A DNA stretch of 5,945 nt from Alphaproteobacteria bacterium (GTDB taxonomy: Bacteria > Pseudomonadota > Alphaproteobacteria > UBA8366 > GCA-2717185): assembly GCA_016764135.1 (NCBI GenBank), contig JAESSL010000282.1:1-5945 (forward strand). Reading direction: 5' to 3'. Shown piece after piece: positions 1-5,090 of the stretch. Below the pieces are notes generated by a model. The model did no database searches and was not told where the DNA came from. It saw only the letters and a program-made list of their open reading frames with translations. The translations under genes and the position numbers were made by a program. The stretch's first letter is position 1. Every line of letters starts with the position of its first letter.

Positions 1-71
1 CCGCGCACGACGACTTTTTCGCCTTCGTTTACATCAGTCCACAGGGTCTTGCCCAACCGCCCTTCATTATG
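1..71 (-). pseudogene. uvrD: Continuation of the uvrD helicase in a shifted frame (frameshifted, window-edge partial)
   Basis: Read on the minus strand from position 71, the translation is HNEGRLGKTLWTD followed by VNEGEKVVVR up to the window edge. This is the stretch expected right after GLIA in UvrD/PcrA proteins (family pattern LIAxN..R..K.LWT). The upstream frame ends with GCA (72-70) then TAA (69-67), whereas the continuation needs CAT at 71-69. The simplest repair is two extra bases, making ATCGCGCAT from ATCGCAT, so one CG/GC dinucleotide appears to have been lost. What happens further left cannot be seen. This is either a genuine inactivating deletion or an assembly error. Confidence 0.88.
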
Positions 72-1068
72 CGATCAACCCCGCCGCCGCGCCCAGAATA
101 TGCGGGGTCGAGCGGTAGTTCCGCTCCAGCCGCACGACTTTGGCGCCGGGGAAATCCTTTTCAAATTTCAGAATGTTGCCGACTTCGGCGCCACGCCAGC
201 CATAGATCGATTGATCGTCATCGCCGACGCAGCAAATATTTTTATGCCCCTGCGCCAACAACCGCAGCCACAGATATTGGCCGACATTGGTATCCTGATA
301 TTCATCGACCAGAATGTAGTGAAACAGCCCCTGATAATTCTTCAGAACATCAGGCTGTTTGGAGAAGACCGTCAGACAATGCAGCAACAAATCGCCAAAA
401 TCGCAGGCGTTCAGGGTCTTCAGACGGGATTGGTACAACGCGTAAATTTCGACTGCGCGGCCATTGGCGAACTCACCGCCTTCGGCTGGGGACACCTTGT
501 CCGGGGTCAATCCCCGGTCTTTCCAGCGCTGGATCAGGGCGGACAGGGCGCGGGCGGGCCAGCGCTTCTCATCGATATCCTCGACGCTCAGCAATTGTTT
601 CAACAATCGCACCTGATCATCGGCGTCGAGGATCGTAAAGTTCGATTTCAACCCGACAATTTCCGAATGACGGCGAAGAATACGCACGCCCAACGCGTGA
701 AACGTGCCCATCCACATGCTCTCCGCGGACGGCCCGACCAACTCGCCGACGCGATAGCGCATCTCATGCGCCGCCTTGTTGGTGAACGTCACGGCCAGAA
801 TTTGATACGGTCGGCAGCGCCCGGTGTGCAGAATTTGCGCCAGTCGGGTTATTAGAACGCGAGTCTTGCCCGTGCCCGCACCCGCCAGCACCAGCACTGG
901 CCCATCCATCGATTCAACCGCAGTGCGCTGGCCTTCATTCAACGCATCCAGCCAGACCGGCGGCGCTGCGGGACGCGTATCCGGGCGCCCATCGGGCCGC
1001 GTGACTCCACTCGCCGTATCAGGCGGTGGTTCAAAATTCAGGGGATCATCAGAATACGAATCGGTCAT
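67..1068 (-). CDS. uvrD: UvrD/PcrA-type 3'-5' DNA helicase, N-terminal portion up to a frameshift
   Basis: Superfamily 1A ATP-dependent helicase that unwinds DNA in nucleotide excision and mismatch repair. Visible motifs in order: Q-motif LNEGQRTAVE (residues 43-52), Walker A AGAGTGKT (62-69), motif Ia AVTFTNKAAHEM (92-103), GTFHAL (121-126), motif II DEYQDT (255-260), motif III GDDDQSIYGWRGA (282-294) and motif IV LERNYRS (314-320). Residues 1-36 are a proline- and acid-rich, probably disordered extension. Family members are usually 700-800 residues, so more than half is missing: part lies beyond the left window edge, and the frame also closes early with TAA at 67-69, directly after GLIA. 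The other frame continues the expected sequence (separate entry). The ATG at 1066-1068 has no clear Shine-Dalgarno sequence. The gene lies 129 bp downstream of the CLC gene in the same direction. The family assignment is certain; whether the gene is functional is not. Confidence 0.93.
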   Translation of the reverse strand: MTDSYSDDPLNFEPPPDTASGVTRPDGRPDTRPAAPPVWLDALNEGQRTAVESMDGPVLVLAGAGTGKTRVLITRLAQILHTGRCRPYQILAVTFTNKAAHEMRYRVGELVGPSAESMWMGTFHALGVRILRRHSEIVGLKSNFTILDADDQVRLLKQLLSVEDIDEKRWPARALSALIQRWKDRGLTPDKVSPAEGGEFANGRAVEIYALYQSRLKTLNACDFGDLLLHCLTVFSKQPDVLKNYQGLFHYILVDEYQDTNVGQYLWLRLLAQGHKNICCVGDDDQSIYGWRGAEVGNILKFEKDFPGAKVVRLERNYRSTPHILGAAAGLIA

Positions 1069-1086
1069 GGGTTTTTATACCACAGC

Positions 1087-1108
1087 GGGCGGCGCCATAC
1101 AGCCGCCC
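1087..1108 (-). other. GC-rich hairpin in the uvrD leader
   Basis: GGGCGGC at 1087-1093 is the exact reverse complement of GCCGCCC at 1102-1108, with an 8-nt loop. In the uvrD transcript it would end 18 nt before the ATG. No T-run follows it in either direction, so it is not a typical intrinsic terminator. It could modulate translation or mRNA stability; this is inference. Confidence 0.45.
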
Positions 1109-1111
1109 CTG

Positions 1112-1158
1112 AAAAAGAGAAATCTATAAAAGAGAGGTCTATAAAAAGAGAGATTTAT
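1112..1158. repeat. Three imperfect tandem copies of a 15-16 bp unit
   Basis: Copies at 1112-1127, 1128-1142 and 1143-1158 follow the pattern A(4-5)GAGARRTYTAT. They differ at only a few positions, and the array ends in a partial continuation, ACAGAGAAGAA. On the minus strand each unit reads TATARAYCTCTCTTTT, so it lies in the leader side of uvrD, downstream of the CLC stop, and each unit carries a TATA(A/G)A hexamer resembling a -10 box. The array occupies much of the 129-bp gap between the two genes. Its function is unknown; it could be a replication-slippage microsatellite, a set of weak promoters, or repeated protein-binding sites. Confidence 0.8.
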
Positions 1159-1197
1159 ACAGAGAAGAACGGGAAATACAGTCAGCCTATAGCGCGC

Positions 1198-1530
1198 CTA
1201 GTCCTCACCGCGCTCAGTCGCATGCGCCTGTCTGATTACATTGTTGTAAGCATCCATCACGTCAAGCTGATGAACGAAGCCGACAACCTCCATTGTCGTA
1301 TCGTTGCGAACCACGGCGATATGCTCCTCATGCACCGCATTCATGCGCGCGATCGCCTTTTCCAAAATCACATGCGGCTCCAGCACCGGCGGGTTCAGCC
1401 GCGCGACATCTTCCGCATGCAACGTTGCGTCATGGGACGTATCAAACGCAAATTCAGACAAATCAGACAAGGTGATGGTGCCATTCAGGGTGCCGCTGGA
1501 ATCGACGACGAACAATTCCCCATGGCTGGA
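1198..1530 (-). pseudogene. C-terminal CBS-domain remainder of the CLC gene, after an in-frame stop
   Basis: The reading frame of the upstream CLC segment continues without any shift after the TGA at 1531-1533: SSHGELFVVDSSGTLNG, then ITLSDLSEF, through to a TAG at 1198-1200. It contains the rest of CBS1 (GELFVVDSSG..GTITLSDL) and a recognisable CBS2 (PPVLEPHVILEKAIARM and HIAVVR, then VVGFVHQLDVMDAY). Bridging the stop gives a 598-codon protein, a normal size for a CBS-containing bacterial CLC. A restart seems unlikely: the first in-frame candidate is TTG at 1513-1515, with a purine-rich stretch too close to it. A single transition such as CGA to TGA would explain the lesion. CBS pairs usually bind adenine nucleotides and regulate the pore. 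Confidence 0.88.
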
Positions 1531-2994
1531 TCAGAGCAGTGCAGCGCGGACATCGGCCATCGACGCGTCCCGCAGCACCGACTGAAAATCCTGTTTCATG
1601 ACATCGCGGACCCGAATCGAGCGCAGGAGTTGATGTTCTCCTCCATGCGACGGGTCAAGGCCGCGCTTGGCCAATTGCCATGTGAAAAACGAATGACCGT
1701 ATACATGTTTGGTGACGCTGGTGGCGATCGCCGTGGCGATCATGACCGCAATGGTGATCGAATAATCGCCGGTCAACTCAAACACCATCAGAATGGTTGA
1801 GATCGGCGCGCCGAGCACCGCGCCGGCGACCGCGCCCATGCCGACGATGGTGTAGGCGCCATGCCCGGACGATAGCTCCGGAAACGCCCAGGTCGCGATA
1901 ATCCCATACGCGCCGCCCAGCATGGCGCCAATGAACAGCGAGGGTGAAAACACGCCGCCGCCGAAGCCCAGGCCGAGACTGATCGCGGTCGCTGCGATCT
2001 TCGCCACCAGCAACGCCGCCAGCATGGCGAAGCCCAGTTGTTGATTGAGCGCCTGATCTGTCGCCTCATATCCAACGCCCAGCACCTGGGGGAAAAACAG
2101 CGCAATCAATCCAATCGCGAGCCCGGCGCAGGCGGGCCGTAGCCAGTCCGGGACGACACTGCGGCGGATCGTATATTGCGCGATGGCGATGGATCGCAAA
2201 AAGATAATGGCCGTTATCGCGCTCGCCAGCCCCAGCAACGCAAACGCCGGGAATTCCAAAAACGAGACAACGTGATATTCAAGTTTGGCGAAAGCGGGGA
2301 AATCACCAAAATAGGCCCGACTGACAATAGTGCCTGTCACCGACGCCACGACAATGGGTGAAAATGCGCGCAAGGTGTAATGGCCAACCACCACCTCCAG
2401 CGCAAAGAACACCCCGGCGATTGGCGCGTTGAACGACGCCGCCACCGCCGCCGCAACGCCGCAGCCAATCAGGGTGCGACCCAGGGATCGACCCAGTTTC
2501 AACTTGCGCGCCACAAGGGCGCTGATCGTCGCGCCCAGATGAACGACAGGGCCTTCCCGACCCGCAGAGGCGCCGGCGCCAAGCGACATGGCGCTCACCA
2601 CGGCGGAGGCCAGACCCGCGCGGAACCGAATATTGCCCCCGCTAAAGGTCGCCGCCTCGATCACCTCGGAAACGCTGTGAATTTGTCGGCCGGGGACAAG
2701 GTAGCGAACGCAGAGCCCGACCAGAAGACCGCCGCCGACCGTCGCCAGCATGACGCGCTCCCACGGAATCGACGATATATCGCCGCCGGACGCAATCCCC
2801 AGAAATCCCCATTGAAAAAGGTCGATGGCCTCGCGAAACGCAATCGCCGAGCCGCCGCCTACGACCCCCAGCAAGGAGGCCAGTATCATCAGAATGATTT
2901 GTTCGTGCCGGGTCAGGCGGCCAAATTGCCGCAACACATGATCGCTTGAGCGCTTGAGGGCGCTGGCATGTTTATGGTTGGATTCGCCTGTCAC
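1531..2994 (-). CDS. CLC-family chloride channel/transporter, membrane domain and start of CBS1, ended by a premature TGA
   Basis: Integral inner-membrane anion-conducting protein. The gating-glutamate motif GREGP is at residues 145-149 (E147), FNAPIAG at 188-194, and the anion-pore motif GGGVFSP at 345-351. The motif corresponding to GSGIP in E. coli ClcA is here HSVSE (106-110), keeping the serine. In the helix after FNAPIAG the sequence is FALEVVV, so the position of the proton glutamate (E203 of ClcA) is valine (V201), as in CLC channels. The position equivalent to Tyr445 appears to be Phe (HSFFTW, 434-439). A CBS domain begins near 461 (RVRDVMKQ) but is cut by TGA at 1531-1533 after residue 487. 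The start is GTG at 2992-2994 with no convincing ribosome binding site. It lies 92 bp after the cyclase stop, same direction. Family certain; activity of the truncated protein unknown. Confidence 0.92.
   Translation of the reverse strand: MTGESNHKHASALKRSSDHVLRQFGRLTRHEQIILMILASLLGVVGGGSAIAFREAIDLFQWGFLGIASGGDISSIPWERVMLATVGGGLLVGLCVRYLVPGRQIHSVSEVIEAATFSGGNIRFRAGLASAVVSAMSLGAGASAGREGPVVHLGATISALVARKLKLGRSLGRTLIGCGVAAAVAASFNAPIAGVFFALEVVVGHYTLRAFSPIVVASVTGTIVSRAYFGDFPAFAKLEYHVVSFLEFPAFALLGLASAITAIIFLRSIAIAQYTIRRSVVPDWLRPACAGLAIGLIALFFPQVLGVGYEATDQALNQQLGFAMLAALLVAKIAATAISLGLGFGGGVFSPSLFIGAMLGGAYGIIATWAFPELSSGHGAYTIVGMGAVAGAVLGAPISTILMVFELTGDYSITIAVMIATAIATSVTKHVYGHSFFTWQLAKRGLDPSHGGEHQLLRSIRVRDVMKQDFQSVLRDASMADVRAALL
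2943..2958. repeat. Perfect 8-bp tandem duplication in the 5' end of the CLC gene
   Basis: CGCTTGAG occurs twice head to tail (2943-2950, 2951-2958), inside codons 13-18 of the CLC reading frame. Eight is not a multiple of three, so gain or loss of a copy changes the frame. With one copy, an upstream ATG (2967-2969) would be in frame with the conserved domain and give an N-terminus MPAPSSDHVL. With two copies only the GTG at 2992-2994 is in frame. Confidence 0.7.
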
Positions 2995-3086
2995 GCCACT
3001 TTGTCACATTACTCGCTACAGTCCCGACCGGCTGCGATCCCGCCAGACTGATTCCAGAACACGGCCACCAATAGAGTCGGCCTTGT
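2995..3086 (-). other. Spacer between the cyclase stop and the CLC start
   Basis: The 92-bp gap holds no gene. GTGACA occurs twice on the minus strand (3002-3007 and 2989-2994) with 7 bp between copies, the second copy overlapping the GTG start. An ATG (3007-3009) lies in the CLC frame but is followed at once by TGA. A 5-bp stem CAGTC/GACTG (3019-3023, 3046-3050) with a 22-nt loop lacks a T-run. No convincing promoter or terminator is seen. Confidence 0.35.
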
Positions 3087-4136
3087 TCAGGCCGAATCCG
3101 AAGCCTCCGGCAATTCTGTTTCCGAAACCACGCAGTTTCGACCATTGTCCTTCGCCTGATACAGCCCTTTATCCGCCCGCTGGATCAGCTCGCTGAGCGA
3201 TTCGCCGCCACGGAACAACGCCACGCCAATCGACATGGTGATGGCGCCATAATCTTCGCCGGTGGATTTCTTCCGAATTCGCTTGGACGCAACGGCTTCG
3301 CGCACCTTATTCGCCACGTTGCAGGCGGCGTCCAACGGCGTGTTCGGCAAGATGATCCCGAATTCCTCTCCGCCATACCGCGCCGCCGTATCTTGACCCT
3401 TTACGTTCTGGGTCAGAATCATGCCCGCCAGCTTCAGCACCTGATCACCGATCTGGTGGCCGTAACTGTCATTGAATTTTTTGAAATGATCGATGTCGCA
3501 AATGAGCAAGCAAAGATCCTCGCCACTCTCCATGGCGTTCATGGCTTCCTGCCGCAAGTTCATGTCGAACGCCTTGCGGTTGGGAATATTGGTCAACGCA
3601 TCGGTCAGCGATTCGTGGCGAACATCTTCGAGATGTTCCTGCAGTGTCTGAATTTCCTGCGTCGAATTTTCCAGCCGATTATGCAGCAACTCGTTTTGCG
3701 TCGCCATTTTCTTGGTGTCGAACACCAGCGTCTCGATAGCGTTTCGAAGGCTATCCATACTGTCGGCCGTCGCCATTTGGCCCAGATTGCTTTCCAGGGA
3801 TTGCCCGTAGGTTTCCGCGCCAGCGTTCGCCTCAATCAGGAAAGTCAGAACTTCGCTGACCGCCGTTTCAATTTGTTCGCTGGTCCGTTGAACCTCCGCC
3901 GCGGCTTCTTCCTTGCCGAAAAAGGTCTCGTAAACGGCGGCGGCGTCGTCATCGGTCAGGGCGTTGTCCTTGACCAGCGCCTCCAGCGCTTCGCTCGGTT
4001 TCGGTTCCCGACCGCTGACATGCGCATACCAGAGCGCAAAATTGCGCGGCGTATGCGACACACTGCTTTCCGCCATCAAATCCAGGGCGTCTTTGGCATA
4101 CCCTGCAGCTGTATCAAACCCGTCCGTGTACTCCAA
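3087..4136 (-). CDS. Soluble GGDEF diguanylate cyclase (GGEEF active site)
   Basis: Makes the second messenger cyclic di-GMP from two GTP molecules in the cytoplasm. Numbered from a GTG at 4172 (361 residues), it has an N-terminal helical domain (about 25-90, with TPRNFALWYAHVSG), a helical coiled-coil stretch (about 90-188), then a GGDEF domain from about 189: LTDALTNIPNR, metal-binding CDIDHFKKFND (D226, D228), active site GGEEF (267-271) and TMSIGVA. No membrane segment is evident. The inhibitory site RxxD is here KGQD (258-261). I prefer the TTG at 4134-4136 (codon 13) as start, because GGGGGAGGA sits 4 nt before it; the GTG at 4170-4172 has only a close AGGA. The stop is TGA. This gene looks intact, unlike its CLC neighbour 92 bp downstream. 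The signal sensed is unknown. Confidence 0.92.
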   Translation of the reverse strand: MEYTDGFDTAAGYAKDALDLMAESSVSHTPRNFALWYAHVSGREPKPSEALEALVKDNALTDDDAAAVYETFFGKEEAAAEVQRTSEQIETAVSEVLTFLIEANAGAETYGQSLESNLGQMATADSMDSLRNAIETLVFDTKKMATQNELLHNRLENSTQEIQTLQEHLEDVRHESLTDALTNIPNRKAFDMNLRQEAMNAMESGEDLCLLICDIDHFKKFNDSYGHQIGDQVLKLAGMILTQNVKGQDTAARYGGEEFGIILPNTPLDAACNVANKVREAVASKRIRKKSTGEDYGAITMSIGVALFRGGESLSELIQRADKGLYQAKDNGRNCVVSETELPEASDSA

Positions 4137-4140
4137 GGAA

Positions 4141-4149
4141 TCCTCCCCC
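4141..4149 (-). promoter_or_regulatory. Strong Shine-Dalgarno sequence favouring a TTG start for the diguanylate cyclase
   Basis: On the minus strand GGGGGAGGA is followed by TTCC and then TTG GAG TAC, an ideal distance for the TTG at 4134-4136. The resulting protein would start MEYTDGFD and be 349 residues long. The competing GTG 36 bp upstream has only AGGA four bases away. Start choice is therefore inferred from ribosome binding, not from homologue alignment. Confidence 0.6.
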
Positions 4150-4232
4150 GACCCCAACCTGTCCAAAAACACAACATCCTGCTGGCACCGTAGATCGCGG
4201 CGCCTCTCCTATCAGGACATTCACTTAACCTT

Positions 4233-4274
4233 AAACTATTATACAAGCAATTCCGCAGCCCGGAAGTATAGTTT
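4233..4274. repeat. Nested inverted repeats between the thioesterase and cyclase genes
   Basis: AAACTAT at 4233-4239 pairs with ATAGTTT at 4268-4274, and inside it TTCCG (4251-4255) pairs with CGGAA (4261-4265) around a 5-nt loop. The outer arm overlaps the thioesterase stop codon and the TATAAT box. The inner hairpin is short and is followed on the minus strand by TTGCTTGT, not a clean T-run, so it is at best a weak terminator. Confidence 0.4.
4238..4243 (-). promoter_or_regulatory. Candidate -10 box (TATAAT) for the diguanylate cyclase gene
   Basis: A perfect TATAAT on the minus strand lies in the gap between the thioesterase stop and the cyclase start, about 66 nt before the GTG and 102 nt before the TTG. 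No good -35 is visible 16-18 bp upstream (CTTCCG region), so the promoter may depend on an activator or be weak. It suggests the cyclase can be transcribed separately from the thioesterase. Confidence 0.4.
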
Positions 4275-4843
4275 TAGGACGCCTTCCTCCGAATGCCCAT
4301 CGTCCGGCCCACCGGCTCTGGTCGAGGCAGGTCGCGATGCAGGCGCCACAATGCGTCCACCCGTTGGCGCAACGCGTCCGGCATCGGCGCGATGCGTCGC
4401 GAATCCAGATCAACATGAACGCTCAAAACCTCGTTCGTCGCCGCAAGATAGCCCTCTGTAGCGTGAAACATTTGATGAAAGAAATGCAGCCGCTTCTCGT
4501 CAGCGTCAACCAGCTGCGTGGTGAAGCGCAACGGATCGCCCTCCAGCACCTCGCGTTTATAACTGACATTCATGTCCAGGGCGAAGGTCGTCGAATTGAC
4601 CGATTCCTTAAATTCACGGGTCAAACCAATGTAATCCAGAAACGCATCCGTCGCATAGTCGAAGGCCAGAACGTAATACGCCACGTTCATATGCCCATTA
4701 TAGTCGATCCATTCAGGGCGCACGGTATCCGTGCGAAGTTCCAGCAACTTGGTTTTTGAGGGTTGGCTCACTTGTAAGATCACTCGCGAATCGGGGGTTC
4801 GAATTATTGCGAATTCGTCAGGCGACGAGGCGCGCCGGAACAT
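4274..4843 (-). CDS. Hotdog-fold acyl-CoA thioesterase (4HBT-like)
   Basis: Probably hydrolyses an acyl-CoA thioester to free acid and CoA in the cytoplasm. The signature VRPEWIDYNGHMNVAYY (41-57) contains the hotdog catalytic-type Asp (D47) and the GHMN turn. It is followed by the long helix VLAFDYATDAFLDYIG, then MNVSYKREVLEGDPL, KRLHFFHQMFHATEG and a final SVHVDLDSRR strand. The pattern resembles stand-alone thioesterases related to the C-terminal domain of carnitine dehydrogenase and betainyl-CoA thioesterases; the true substrate cannot be read from sequence. The ATG at 4841-4843 gives 189 residues with a 25-residue non-domain extension and no good ribosome binding site. A GTG at 4769-4771 (start MSQPSKTKLLEL) would give a more typical 165 residues. 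Stop TAA. First gene of the minus-strand row, divergent from the PAS gene. Confidence 0.87.
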   Translation of the reverse strand: MFRRASSPDEFAIIRTPDSRVILQVSQPSKTKLLELRTDTVRPEWIDYNGHMNVAYYVLAFDYATDAFLDYIGLTREFKESVNSTTFALDMNVSYKREVLEGDPLRFTTQLVDADEKRLHFFHQMFHATEGYLAATNEVLSVHVDLDSRRIAPMPDALRQRVDALWRLHRDLPRPEPVGRTMGIRRKAS

Positions 4844-4931
4844 GCCGTCTTCGGCGCTGTATGTCTATAGCGATAGGCTCCGAAATCGCGACCAAACCCC
4901 GTGTTGAGGCTGCCCCTAATTTGGATATTTA

Positions 4932-4957
4932 CGAGTGTTTTCAATTTACTACACTCG
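4932..4957. repeat. Inverted repeat CGAGTGT / ACACTCG upstream of the PAS gene
   Basis: CGAGTGT at 4932-4938 and ACACTCG at 4951-4957 are perfect reverse complements with a 12-bp spacer. The element sits immediately after the weak plus-strand -10 candidate (4926-4931), a position suited to a repressor operator; alternatively the 7-bp stem could form in RNA. Binding is not shown by sequence alone. Confidence 0.55.
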
Positions 4958-5008
4958 AAAAGGGCATTGTAAATTTCTCGAAATTAAAGGATTTGGAAAC
5001 CTTTTCGA
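4955..5008. repeat. 9-bp inverted repeat TCGAAAAGG / CCTTTTCGA flanking a small palindrome
   Basis: TCGAAAAGG at 4955-4963 and CCTTTTCGA at 5000-5008 are exact reverse complements, 36 bp apart. Between them lies the palindrome AATTTC-TC-GAAATT (4972-4985). The left arm shares its TCG with the preceding CGAGTGT repeat, so two alternative foldings compete for it. CTCGAAA also recurs directly at 4954-4960 and 4977-4983. This arrangement resembles a cluster of binding sites or a leader with mutually exclusive hairpins. Confidence 0.5.
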
Positions 5009-5075
5009 TCCAAGTTAAGAAAACGTACCTGTGCAAGCGCGTTTTTCGTGACGACGGTCATAAACCGGGAGGCAA

Positions 5076-5082
5076 AGGGGAG
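5076..5082 (+). promoter_or_regulatory. Ribosome binding site of the PAS gene, supporting a GTG start
   Basis: AGGGGAG lies 8 nt before the GTG at 5091-5093. The alternative in-frame ATG at 5103-5105 would be 20 nt away, too far, so the GTG is the better start. Confidence 0.6.
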
Positions 5083-5090
5083 CGAGTTTA

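Larger units (their letters stand above)
4844..5090. promoter_or_regulatory. Divergent intergenic region, AT-richer than its surroundings, with operator-like repeats
   Basis: This 247-bp gap separates the thioesterase (leftward) and the PAS gene (rightward), and its middle is visibly richer in A and T than the flanking genes. It holds no convincing coding sequence. It carries three inverted repeats (listed separately). Weak promoter candidates are TATAGA at 4864-4869 on the minus strand for the thioesterase, and TTGAGG (4904-4909) with TATTTA (4926-4931), 16 bp apart, on the plus strand for the PAS gene. These boxes match consensus only partly. Confidence 0.4.

Noticed and set aside
49..855. 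Long open frame on the plus strand opposite uvrD (268 codons), and similar long plus-strand frames at 2380-2949 and 3393-4193
   Set aside because: They lie antisense to genes with clear conserved motifs, contain no recognisable domain and have composition typical of reverse-complement shadows in GC-rich DNA.
1198..1515. A stand-alone CBS-domain protein starting at TTG 1513-1515
   Set aside because: It would begin in the middle of CBS1, has no properly spaced ribosome binding site and is in the same frame as the upstream CLC gene, so it is the remainder of that gene.
1531..1533. TGA as a recoded sense codon (tryptophan or selenocysteine). The CLC frame also has an ATG-TGA at 3004-3009 just before its start.
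   Set aside because: The diguanylate cyclase ends sensibly with TGA, tryptophan is encoded by TGG throughout, no selenocysteine-type stem-loop was recognised, and the other two lesions are indels that recoding would not explain.
3019..3050. Stem CAGTC/GACTG as a terminator after the cyclase gene
   Set aside because: Only five pairs around a 22-nt loop, with no T-run on either strand.
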